64,000 nucleotides of DNA from Nitrosovibrio sp. Nv4 (GTDB lineage: Bacteria > Pseudomonadota > Gammaproteobacteria > Burkholderiales > Nitrosomonadaceae), in assembly GCA_945860135.1 (NCBI GenBank), contig CAMAPK010000007.1, positions 25,901 to 89,900 of the forward strand. The letters are read 5' to 3'. The translations under genes and the position numbers were made by a program. The notes beneath the pieces were generated by a model, which saw only the letters and a program-made list of their open reading frames with translations, did not search any database and was not told the origin of the DNA. Below are positions 30,427-39,698 of the stretch, piece after piece. The stretch's first letter is position 1; each line of letters starts with the position of its first letter.

Positions 30427-31785
30427 ATGAACGATATCGCCACTTCCTCCACACGTTTTTCCTATGCTTACGCAACACTCCAGCAAATCGCACGCGACAT
30501 TCTGGATTACGCCAGAGAAGGGGGTGCCAGTGCCTGCGAGACCGAGGTATCGGATGGTTTCGGTCAGAACGTCACAGTGCGCCGGGGCGAGGTGGAAACC
30601 ATTGAATACAATCGCGATAAAGGTCTGGCGGTGACGGTTTATATCGGCCAGAAACGCGGCAATGCCAGCACTTCAGATTTCTCGCCGCAAGCGGTGCGCG
30701 ATACTGTCGCGGCAGCCCTGTCCATCGCCAGATACACCGCAGCGGATGACTGCGCGGGACTGGCCGATGCTGATTTTCTGGCACGTGAATTCCCCGATCT
30801 CGACCTGTATTTCCCATGGGATATGCCGGTGGAGCAGGCGATACAGCTTGCCCAGAGCTGTGAGGCGGCAGCATTTGCAGTCGACAAGCGCATCACCAAC
30901 TCTGAAGGCGGCAGTGTTGCGCTGAGTGAATCGCAGTTTATTTACGCCAACAGCCTTGGCTTCATGGGCGGTTATCCCACTTCCCGTCACAGTATCAGTT
31001 GTGCGGTGATCGCCGGCCGGGATGATGCCATGCAGCGCGATTACTGGTACAGCGTGGCGCGTAACGCCAGCGATCTGGAACAAGCCGACAGCGTGGGCAA
31101 AAAAGCGGGAATGCGCAGTGTCGCGCGCCTGGGTGCAAAAAAGATTGCCACCTGCGAAGTACCGGTGCTGTTCGAAGCACCCATAGCCTCGAGTCTGATA
31201 GGACATTTTGTGGGCGCCGTAAGCGGTGGCAGCCTTTACCGGAAATCATCCTTTCTGCTGGACAGCATCGGCAAGCAGGTATTTGCACCGGATATCCAGA
31301 TTCGCGAATTGCCCCATCTGAACAAAGGGCTGGCCAGCGGTGCATTCGACGACGAAGGCGTCGCCACGGTTGAACGAAAAATAGTTGAGAATGGCGTGGT
31401 GCAGGGTTATTTCCTCGGCAGTTATTCTGCGCGCAAGCTGGGACTGCGCACCACCGGAAATGCCGGCGGCAACCACAACCTGATTCTGGATAACAATGCG
31501 CCACTGGAATTTTCTGCACTGCTCAGGAAAATGGATAAGGGATTGCTGGTAACTGAGTTGCTGGGCCATGGGGTGAATTCCGTCACAGGAGATTATTCCC
31601 GAGGTGCGGCCGGCTACTGGGTGGAAGGCGGTGAAATCCGCCATGCGGTCGAGGAAGTCACCATCGCCGGCAATCTGAAAGATATGCTGCTCGGTATCTC
31701 TGCAGTGGGTAGCGATACGCTGGTGCGGGGTTCCAAACAATGCGGCTCCTTGTTGATAGACCGGATGACGGTTGCGGGCGGTTAA
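30427..31785 (+). CDS. pmbA: Metalloprotease PmbA/TldE
   Basis: TldD/PmbA architecture; GHGVNSVTGDYSRGAAGYWVEGGEI. Confidence 0.94.
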   Translation: MNDIATSSTRFSYAYATLQQIARDILDYAREGGASACETEVSDGFGQNVTVRRGEVETIEYNRDKGLAVTVYIGQKRGNASTSDFSPQAVRDTVAAALSIARYTAADDCAGLADADFLAREFPDLDLYFPWDMPVEQAIQLAQSCEAAAFAVDKRITNSEGGSVALSESQFIYANSLGFMGGYPTSRHSISCAVIAGRDDAMQRDYWYSVARNASDLEQADSVGKKAGMRSVARLGAKKIATCEVPVLFEAPIASSLIGHFVGAVSGGSLYRKSSFLLDSIGKQVFAPDIQIRELPHLNKGLASGAFDDEGVATVERKIVENGVVQGYFLGSYSARKLGLRTTGNAGGNHNLILDNNAPLEFSALLRKMDKGLLVTELLGHGVNSVTGDYSRGAAGYWVEGGEIRHAVEEVTIAGNLKDMLLGISAVGSDTLVRGSKQCGSLLIDRMTVAGG

Positions 31786-31878
31786 AGCCTCGCTCGCATA
31801 CCTGCAGAGCATGAGATAGTGCGCACCGATCCCCAGTAGACCGTATCGTTTGGTTTGCCTCCGTAGCCAAAACTCCAG

Positions 31879-32424
31879 ATGAATTTCCTGCACAAATTTG
31901 AGCAAGTCATCAACCGGCTGTCAGGGGCATTCGGCTGGCTGGCTGGCTGGCTATGCGTGGCCATGATCGGCGTGGTGTTCATCGACGTGGTTGCACGCTA
32001 CGTTTTTGCATCCGGCTCCATCGCCATGCAGGAACTGGAGTGGCATCTGTTTGCCGCCATGTTTCTGCTGGGTGCGGCCTACACCATGCGCGAGAATGCC
32101 AATGTGCGGGTGGATGTATTTTATGGGCGCATGAATCTGCGCACAAAAGCCGTGGTGGACATTCTCGGCACGCTGCTGTTTGTCATCCCCATGTGTACAC
32201 TGATCCTGTACAGCTCCTACGATTTCGTTAGCTATTCCTACCAGATACAGGAAGTGTCCGTCGATCCGGGTGGACTGCCTTATCGCTTCGCCTTCAAAGC
32301 GCTGCTGCCACTCGGCTATTTGCTGGTGCTGGTGCAATCCCTGGCGGTGATTTCGCGTAATGTGCGCCTGCTGCGCGGAGATACCACTGCCGGACCCGGC
32401 TACATCCACCGGGAAGAAGTATGA
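31879..32424 (+). CDS. TRAP transporter small permease DctQ
   Basis: Four TMs, VDVVARYVF...QELEWHLFAAMFLLGAAYTMRENANVRVDVFY. Confidence 0.93.
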   Translation: MNFLHKFEQVINRLSGAFGWLAGWLCVAMIGVVFIDVVARYVFASGSIAMQELEWHLFAAMFLLGAAYTMRENANVRVDVFYGRMNLRTKAVVDILGTLLFVIPMCTLILYSSYDFVSYSYQIQEVSVDPGGLPYRFAFKALLPLGYLLVLVQSLAVISRNVRLLRGDTTAGPGYIHREEV

Positions 32425-33707
32425 TCGGCCTCGCCATGTTCCTCGCCTGTCTGGTGCTGCTGGCGCTGGGCTTCCCGGTGGCATTCACTTTCGGCGGCGT
32501 GGCGCTGATCTTCGGACTGTATGCGGAAGGCCTGCAATTGTTCCAGTTGGTGGCAGAGCGCATGCATTCGATCATGACCAACGTCACCCTGATGGCGGTG
32601 CCGCTGTTCATTTTCATGGGATTGGTACTGGAAAGATCGGGCATCGCGGAAAGAATGCTGGAATCAATGGGCTCGCTGTTTGGCCGCGTGCGCGGCGGGC
32701 TGGCAGCATCTACCGTGCTGGTAGGCATGGTACTGGCAGCATCCACCGGCGTGGTCGGCGCATCAGTCGTGACGATGGGGCTGATCGCGCTGCCGGTAAT
32801 GCTGAAATACAATTACGACAAACGCTTAGCCAGCGGCGTGATTTGCGCCTCGGGCACGCTCGGGCAAATCATTCCGCCTTCCATTATCCTCATCATCCTG
32901 GGCGATGTACTGCAGCAACCGGTAGGCGATTTGTATCGGGCTGCGCTGATTCCGGGACTGCTGCTGGTAGCGTTTTATATTATTTACGTTCTCATCCTCG
33001 CATTTGCCAGAAAAGATGCTGCGCCCGCCATGCCCCGCAACAATGCGCCGCTCGCAATGCAATATTGGGCAGCGTTCAAGGCCATCGTACCCGCGCTCGC
33101 GCTGGTGATGATTGTGCTGGGAACGGTGTTCGCCGGCATCGCCACGCCGACCGAATCTGCCGCAATGGGCGCGGTGGGGGCCGTAGCGCTGGCACTGGCT
33201 GGCGGAAATTTCAGATTTCCCATGCTGCACCAGGTGGCGATGGAAACCACCAAGATCAGCGCCATGGTGTTCACCATTCTCGCAGGAGCAACCTTTTTCT
33301 CGATGGTGTTTACCTACACCGGCGGTGATGAGGCGGTGGAACAGATCATGCAGCAACTGCCGGGAGGCAAGTGGGGCTTCATCGTTCTTTCCATGCTGGC
33401 GATATTCCTGCTGGGCTTTTTCCTCGATTTTGTCGAAATTGCCTATATCTTCGTACCCATGATCGCGCCGATACTGGTTACACTCGGCATAGACCCGCTC
33501 TGGTTCGGCATCCTGATTGCGCTCAACCTGCAGACTTCCTTTCTTACGCCACCATTCGGCTTTGCGCTATTCTATCTGCGTGGGGTGGCACCAGCTACGG
33601 TCAACACAACGGACATCTATCGCGGCGTGATCCCGTTCATCTTTCTGCAGCTATCGGTGCTGGCTTTGATAATGGTTTTTCCTGGCATGATTTCGCTGTT
33701 TGGATAA
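32421..33707 (+). CDS. TRAP transporter large permease DctM
   Basis: ATG overlaps dctQ stop; SGVICASGTLGQIIPPSI, LQTSFLTPPFGFALFYL. Confidence 0.95.
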   Translation: MIGLAMFLACLVLLALGFPVAFTFGGVALIFGLYAEGLQLFQLVAERMHSIMTNVTLMAVPLFIFMGLVLERSGIAERMLESMGSLFGRVRGGLAASTVLVGMVLAASTGVVGASVVTMGLIALPVMLKYNYDKRLASGVICASGTLGQIIPPSIILIILGDVLQQPVGDLYRAALIPGLLLVAFYIIYVLILAFARKDAAPAMPRNNAPLAMQYWAAFKAIVPALALVMIVLGTVFAGIATPTESAAMGAVGAVALALAGGNFRFPMLHQVAMETTKISAMVFTILAGATFFSMVFTYTGGDEAVEQIMQQLPGGKWGFIVLSMLAIFLLGFFLDFVEIAYIFVPMIAPILVTLGIDPLWFGILIALNLQTSFLTPPFGFALFYLRGVAPATVNTTDIYRGVIPFIFLQLSVLALIMVFPGMISLFG

Positions 33708-33767
33708 GCGCCTAACCGCAGAGAACCGGATTAAGCTGAAGGCAAGATAAAAACCAAGGAGAGAACA

Positions 33768-34826
33768 ATGAAATTGTTACCCACATTGATCGCTATCATC
33801 GCGCTCGTTTTGCCGCTGGCAACGCAGACCGCCTCTGCCCAACCCGTGTACAAATGGCGACTTGCGATGTCATGGCCAGAAGGCACGCCCATGCTGCACA
33901 ATGCTGCCCAGCGTTTTGCCGACAATGTGGGGAAGATGTCGGCCGGACGCATGAGCATCGCCATCGATGCGCCCGGCAAGCATAAGGCGCCGCTGGGCAT
34001 TTTCGACATGGTGCGCTCCGGCTCCTATGAAATGGGACACACCTCCTCCTACTATTACAAAGGCAAAGACCCAGCCGCCACTTTTTTCACTGCCACGCCG
34101 TTCGGCATGACCCCGACCGAGATGAATGCCTGGTATTACTATGGCGGCGGCCTGGCTTTGCTGAACAAGATTTACGCCAAGCACAACATCGTCGCGTTCC
34201 CCGGAGGGAATACCCACATTCAGATGGGCGGCTGGTTCAGGAAGGAAATCAACTCACTGAAAGACCTGAATGGCTTGAAGATGCGCATTCCCGGACATGC
34301 CGGTGAAGTGGTGGAAAAGGTCGGCATGAAGCCTACAAGTATTCCACCCGGTGAGCTTTACACCGCGCTGGAGCGTGGCACGGTCGACGCGGTGGAGTGG
34401 ATCGGTCCGGCCAACGACGAGAAAATGGGATTCCATAAAATCGCACCTTACTACTACACCGGCTGGCATGAGCCGGGCGCGGAATTGCATGTGTTCGTCA
34501 ACAAGAAAAAGTTTGATGCCCTGCCGGAAGATCTTAAAACCATCATCGCAGTAGCAGCGAAAGAAACGTCCCTCGACATGCTGTCAGAGTCTTTTTACCG
34601 CAATACCTTGGCGTGGGAGAAAATGCAGCAAGAGGGTACGGTCAAAATCCGTACTTTCCCCAAGGAAGTGCTGGATGCGTTCAGGAAAGCCAACGATGAA
34701 CTGCTTGCAGAGTTCGCTGCCAAGTCACCGGAAGCAAAGGAAGTGATCGAAAGCCAAAAAGCATTCCTCACCAAGGCCCGGGTCTGGACCAAGATTACCG
34801 ACGAGGATTATTTGAAACTGCGATGA
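33768..34826 (+). CDS. TRAP substrate-binding protein DctP
   Basis: Signal peptide; MRIPGHAGEVVEKVGMKP...GTVDAVEWIGPANDEKMGF. Confidence 0.94.
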   Translation: MKLLPTLIAIIALVLPLATQTASAQPVYKWRLAMSWPEGTPMLHNAAQRFADNVGKMSAGRMSIAIDAPGKHKAPLGIFDMVRSGSYEMGHTSSYYYKGKDPAATFFTATPFGMTPTEMNAWYYYGGGLALLNKIYAKHNIVAFPGGNTHIQMGGWFRKEINSLKDLNGLKMRIPGHAGEVVEKVGMKPTSIPPGELYTALERGTVDAVEWIGPANDEKMGFHKIAPYYYTGWHEPGAELHVFVNKKKFDALPEDLKTIIAVAAKETSLDMLSESFYRNTLAWEKMQQEGTVKIRTFPKEVLDAFRKANDELLAEFAAKSPEAKEVIESQKAFLTKARVWTKITDEDYLKLR

Positions 34827-34837
34827 TCAGGGAGATT

Positions 34838-35857
34838 CTATGCCCGCTGCAGCGAGCGAACTGGAATCCCGCTACAGTAGCCATTATCCTGAAACCAGGA
34901 GATTGCATCCCTGAGCGCCTCCGCTGCAGGCCGGTAGCGATAGCCCAGCTCGCGCGTGGCTTTGTCGCTGGAAAAAAACATCATTTTCTTCGCCATGCGC
35001 ACACTGTCCACGGTCGCACGTGGCTCAGTATCTGTAATCATTGCAGATTTTTCCATCATCCAGGCTATGGGTAACATGAGATTGGCTGAGAGATTCATGC
35101 GCTTTATCTGCTTGCCGCTGATCTCATCAATGGTCTGCAATATTTGCAATAAAGTCATGTTTTCGCCACCCAGAATATAACGCTCCCCTGCTTTGCCGTG
35201 GGCATGTGCCAGCAGGTGACCCTGCGCAATGTCGTCAACATGCGCGACGTTCAGGCCAGTATTCATATAGGCCGGCATCCGTCCGCATAACGTATCCAAC
35301 ACCATACGTCCGGTGGGGGTGGGCCTGATATCACACGGTCCTATCGGAGTAGAAGGATTGACAATGACCAGCGGCAGCTTATGTTCATCGGTGAGCTGCT
35401 GTACAGCCTGCTCTGCCAGGAACTTGGAGCGCTTATAATGGCCAGTCATGGCGGCAAGACTGGAAGGTGTCTCTTCATTGGCCGGAGTATTGTCAGAATT
35501 CAGCCCCAGCGTTGCCACACTGCTGGTGTATACCATGCGTTCCATGCCGGCTTCGGCGGCAGCAAGGATCAATGCCTGGGTCCCCCTGACATTGATGTCA
35601 TACATGGTCTCCGGATCCGGCACCCAGAGCCGGTAATCTGCCGCGACGTGGAACAGACCATCACAACCGGCAACCGCACGTTGCAACGATGCGGTATCGC
35701 GCAGGTCGCCTTCCGAAATTTCAACGTTCAATTTATCAAGATTGCGCCGGTCGCTACCCGGCCTGACCAGGCAGCGCACTTTATGACCGGCAGCCAGCAG
35801 ACAGCGCACAACCGCCGAGCCGACAAAACCGTTTGCCCCAGTAACCAATGATTTCAA
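34838..35857 (-). CDS. hpnA: Hopanoid-associated sugar epimerase (HpnA-like)
   Basis: NAD-binding TGANGFVGSAVVRCLL; NPSTPIGPCDIRPTPTGRMVLD characteristic of HpnA. Confidence 0.85.
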   Translation of the reverse strand: MKSLVTGANGFVGSAVVRCLLAAGHKVRCLVRPGSDRRNLDKLNVEISEGDLRDTASLQRAVAGCDGLFHVAADYRLWVPDPETMYDINVRGTQALILAAAEAGMERMVYTSSVATLGLNSDNTPANEETPSSLAAMTGHYKRSKFLAEQAVQQLTDEHKLPLVIVNPSTPIGPCDIRPTPTGRMVLDTLCGRMPAYMNTGLNVAHVDDIAQGHLLAHAHGKAGERYILGGENMTLLQILQTIDEISGKQIKRMNLSANLMLPIAWMMEKSAMITDTEPRATVDSVRMAKKMMFFSSDKATRELGYRYRPAAEALRDAISWFQDNGYCSGIPVRSLQRA

Positions 35858-36080
35858 AATAATTTAATCCTTAGCAGCTTGCATCCATGATAAATCCGCA
35901 AGATAAAACTGATGCGCCCATCGCTCCAAAAGAGCCGGAGCAAGTCATTGCGCATATTACCACTGGTGACAGATGGAATGCTGGCTCCGTTCCGGAACAC
36001 GGCCAATCAGGACGGTTTAGCGGGCAGGGGATGGTGATCCGCCTGGAGTTGGACAGATCAAGGATATACCGTGCTTCAGT

Positions 36081-37265
36081 TTAAACCACCCCTGCGTCGC
36101 GGAAGCGCTGCTGGATCTCCTCTACCTTGTCGATATTTTTGAGCATGGCATCGACGCAGTCACGATCGAGCTTGGTATCAGCCAGACGCCGCAGCATGGC
36201 GAAAGCGTCATCATTACTCCAGGGCGCCTTGTAAGTGCGGCGCGAAGTAAGCGCATCGAATATATCTGCCACGGCACTGATGCGCGCCTCAATGGGAATC
36301 TCATCTCCCTTTAAACCTTTGGGATAGCCGCTGCCATCAATGGCTTCATGATGGTATTCGGCGATGTTGCGCATGATGCCGACATGGCCGAATGTGCCCA
36401 GGCTGAAATCCTCGAGGATGACATCGATGATCTCGCGGCCTTTTTGCGGGTGAGTCATCATTACCTTGAATTCCGCCTCATCAAGCTTGCCGGGTTTGCG
36501 CAACACACTGTCCGGAATGCCAATCTTGCCAATGTCATGCAGCGGCGAGAACAGGAAAATATGCTCGATCTGTTCGTCGCTGAGATTATAGCGTGACGCC
36601 AATTCACGCGCGATGAGGCGGGCATAGTGCGCGGTGCGGTCGATGTGCGAACCGGTTTCCACGTCACGATAGTGGGTCATGCTACGCGCCGCCTGCACTG
36701 CAGCCAACAGGGTGCGGATAGCAGTCAGTTCATTGATGACCATCAGGGCGATGAGATGGCCGTAGATATCGATTTGACGCAGCACCTCCGGTATGAATGG
36801 GTGGGGTTTGAAAGAGTTGAAAAACAGGAAACCGATGAAAGTGTCGCTCTGATAGAGCGGCATGGTGTAGCTGGCCTGATAACCCGTGCTCGCCAGCCGT
36901 TTGGTGTGTTCCTGAGTGCCATGGGAAAAAATGGTCAGATCCTGTACTACACGTGGGCGGCGGCGCTGCATGATCTTGCGCAGTGACGAAGCGGCCCCGA
37001 GTGGCGCCTCATACGCAGCCAAAGGACTGGCGCCTTCGGTGCTGTGGGTATAGGTTTTGAGCATGCTGGTCTTTTCATCAAAAAGAGCGATGGACAGGCG
37101 ATCGACAAAGGGGAAATCCTCGCGGATCACCTGGTGCAGGAATCGCAGCTTATCGGACAGCGGCAGGCTTTCGTGCAACCGGGCCAATATGTCCTGATGC
37201 GGAAACAGATCCTCTTCTGGTGACATGGCAGACTCCTTCGAGCAAGTATCACGCTCACAACACAA
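36081..37265 (-). CDS. GAF + HD-GYP domain protein (putative c-di-GMP phosphodiesterase)
   Basis: [16 protein letters not shown] and [23 protein letters not shown] motifs. Confidence 0.92.
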   Translation of the reverse strand: MCCERDTCSKESAMSPEEDLFPHQDILARLHESLPLSDKLRFLHQVIREDFPFVDRLSIALFDEKTSMLKTYTHSTEGASPLAAYEAPLGAASSLRKIMQRRRPRVVQDLTIFSHGTQEHTKRLASTGYQASYTMPLYQSDTFIGFLFFNSFKPHPFIPEVLRQIDIYGHLIALMVINELTAIRTLLAAVQAARSMTHYRDVETGSHIDRTAHYARLIARELASRYNLSDEQIEHIFLFSPLHDIGKIGIPDSVLRKPGKLDEAEFKVMMTHPQKGREIIDVILEDFSLGTFGHVGIMRNIAEYHHEAIDGSGYPKGLKGDEIPIEARISAVADIFDALTSRRTYKAPWSNDDAFAMLRRLADTKLDRDCVDAMLKNIDKVEEIQQRFRDAGVV

Positions 37266-37634
37266 CTAATTGACATTGAATCAGATCAACATTGATCAGC
37301 ACATCAGCTTGCAATAACGGCGCATAATTCCAGATAGACCGTTCCATCGGGATGGCTGCCACCAGTCGCCACTTTGGTTAAGGCATCCGGTTCTGGCTGT
37401 CCATATGATCGGCCTTGTATGTCAGGAAGAATTTGGATAGTCTACCTGCCATTAAATGGTTAAGAAAGTATCTGGGGTCCGTATGATTAAAACATGTCCA
37501 GGTGCTTCTTTCCATCATATGAATCTCTATGGGACCGTACCTTACCGGCGATTCGCTATGCCAGATTCTGGACAAAGGACGTCTGATATCACTGCGGCGC
37601 TGCCGCATTTACTGCACAACAAAATAAATCATCC

Positions 37635-38177
37635 ATGAGAAGAATCATTGCATTAATTGGCATTGCCCTGCTTGCCGGTTGCGTAACTATCACTCCGGGG
37701 CGGTACTCAATCCTGGTTGACAACCATCAGGCGCTAAAAAAATATGCCGGAAGCCAGGTCAAGGTCGCCACTATGTTGACGCCTGTTGCCTACAGTGCAA
37801 GCTGTCGATTGATCACAGGAAAGATACTGGGGCCCGATGGCATGAGCATTGCGCAATATGTCGAGAAAGCGTTCAACGATGAATTCAAGCTTGCCAATAT
37901 CTACTCGGACAACGGCGTAGCGCTCATCGGCAGCCTTACGGAAATCAACTTCTCATCCGGCCACGGGGGATTGCTCGCGAGTGGGTGGTGGGATCTGGCC
38001 CTATCACTTAACTCCGGCAATGGAAAATCGATGCGAGTAGCAAACCGCTACGAGTTCCAGAGCAGCCTTGATAGATATGTTGCCTGTGATCGAACCGCTC
38101 AGGCGCTGGCCCCTGCCGTGCAAGATTTGATAAAGAAGGCCGTGACCGATCCGCAATTCGGCACACTGCTGCGGTGA
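37635..38177 (+). CDS. Putative lipoprotein
   Basis: MRRIIALIGIALLAGC lipobox, 180 aa. Confidence 0.8.
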   Translation: MRRIIALIGIALLAGCVTITPGRYSILVDNHQALKKYAGSQVKVATMLTPVAYSASCRLITGKILGPDGMSIAQYVEKAFNDEFKLANIYSDNGVALIGSLTEINFSSGHGGLLASGWWDLALSLNSGNGKSMRVANRYEFQSSLDRYVACDRTAQALAPAVQDLIKKAVTDPQFGTLLR

Positions 38178-38197
38178 GCGGGAAGCTGCAACGCAGA

Positions 38198-39301
38198 TTA
38201 ATCTACTTTGCAAACCACCCTATTCCGTCCATCCCTCTTGGCCTGATGCAACGCTGCATCGGCTGAACCAATAAATTTTTCGGCCAGCATACCGACATCT
38301 CTTTCTGCCGAGTCTGTAATTAACATGGAAACGCCGATGGAAATCGTGACCTGAATACTCTCGCCAGAGAGTGACTGGAAGGAATAGGACGACATGGCGG
38401 CTCGAATCCGTTCGGCAATATCGCAAGCTGGGGGAATGGCGGCCTGCGGTAGCAGAACGACGAATTCCTCACCGCCGTAGCGCGCCATGACATCGCCAGC
38501 CCGAAGCTGTACCTTAATCAGCCTGGCGACATTGCGCAGCACTTCATCCCCCGCCTGATGGCCAAAGGTGTCGTTTATACGCTTGAACTTGTCTACATCG
38601 AGAAACATGCAGGCAAGCGGCAGACCATGGCGTTGCGCATGAGTAATTTCCTCCAGACAACGACTCTCGAAATAGCGACGGTTGTTGACACCAGTAAGCG
38701 GGTCGGTCAACCCCATCAGTTTGAGTCGCTCATGATTGAGAGCATTCTCCAGACAGATCGCAAAAATGGCTGCCAGTCGTTCAAGGAAGTCGGTACCACT
38801 GCCGGTGGCAAAGCGTTCCACTTTGCAACTACCTATATTGAGACTGCCTATCAGCTTACCCTGGCTCAGCAGCGGCAGGAACGCTACTGATACACATCCA
38901 CAGGACGACGGATCGAGGATGGTGCTGTGCCGCTCCGCATCGAAAGCTCCGAGGAAGGGCCGGAGGTTGTCACCATACAGATCTGTCAGCACAACTGGAC
39001 TTTCCAGCAGAACCAGTCCAGCCATTTCCGCATCCCCTCCTTTTTCCTCTTCCAGGATACGTGCGATTTCGTATTCCGGGTCGATGAGCATCAGGGTCAC
39101 AGCATCATGCTCAAAAGCAGTCTTGAAATCACACAACAGTATCTGGATCAATTCCGCCAGCGAGCGCGTGCCGATCAAGCACCGCTCAAGCTGATCAAAG
39201 CGGTGCATTTTTTGTTCGTTCAAGCGCGCTTCGGCAAGCAATTCTTGCAGTTGGTCACGTAAACGCTGATTTTCTGTTTGCAGAGCGCTCTCCAGGAACA
39301 T
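38198..39301 (-). CDS. GGDEF-domain diguanylate cyclase (DUF484/GAF-like N-term)
   Basis: DPLTGVNNRRYFE, DVDKFKRINDTFGHQAGDEVL, RYGGEEFVVLLP; ORF-track start 39424 lies inside the MITE-like element. Confidence 0.9.
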   Translation of the reverse strand: MFLESALQTENQRLRDQLQELLAEARLNEQKMHRFDQLERCLIGTRSLAELIQILLCDFKTAFEHDAVTLMLIDPEYEIARILEEEKGGDAEMAGLVLLESPVVLTDLYGDNLRPFLGAFDAERHSTILDPSSCGCVSVAFLPLLSQGKLIGSLNIGSCKVERFATGSGTDFLERLAAIFAICLENALNHERLKLMGLTDPLTGVNNRRYFESRCLEEITHAQRHGLPLACMFLDVDKFKRINDTFGHQAGDEVLRNVARLIKVQLRAGDVMARYGGEEFVVLLPQAAIPPACDIAERIRAAMSSYSFQSLSGESIQVTISIGVSMLITDSAERDVGMLAEKFIGSADAALHQAKRDGRNRVVCKVD

Positions 39302-39353
39302 GATTTTCAATCCAACTGTCGGATAATACACAACCTTGGGTTCCGAGCGAAGC

Positions 39354-39595
39354 CTAGGGAACCACTGAACAAGTCCCACGCGGGCGCGACGGCGGCTTTG
39401 CGGGATGGGATGCACGAAAGGCAAGGACGCGAATGGCCATTCCCTTCGCTACAAGCCTGACACCGCAGACCGCCTGCAAAGCCCCGTCCTGTAGGGTTGC
39501 GGCAAAATCTGGCGCTTGCTGCGTCGCGCGCCTTGCAATCATCCCGATTTTGCCAGCAACACGCTCCACGGAGGACTTGTTCAGTGGTTCCCTAG
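39354..39595. mobile_element. MITE-like non-autonomous element with 23-bp perfect terminal inverted repeats
   Basis: CTAGGGAACCACTGAACAAGTCC at 39354-39376, exact reverse complement GGACTTGTTCAGTGGTTCCCTAG at 39573-39595; no transposase inside. Confidence 0.82.
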
Positions 39596-39698
39596 TTTCA
39601 TGAACAGGCGCGCCGATGCCGCTCTGTCAACTTGCAAGCAATGCTGGCAAAGAATATCCCCATCGCATTTCTACGCAGGGGTTGCAATCGGCTTCCAC

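Noticed and set aside
32360-33328. 322-aa plus-strand ORF overlapping dctM
   Set aside because: Alternative frame of DctM; Arg/His-rich with no TM pattern.
35887-36084. 65-aa plus-strand ORF between hpnA and the HD-GYP gene
   Set aside because: No recognisable domain; could be a small gene but not supported enough to list.
38198-39424. Long N-terminal extension of the GGDEF protein
   Set aside because: First 41 residues are translated from the MITE-like element terminus; internal ATG at 39301 is the more likely start.
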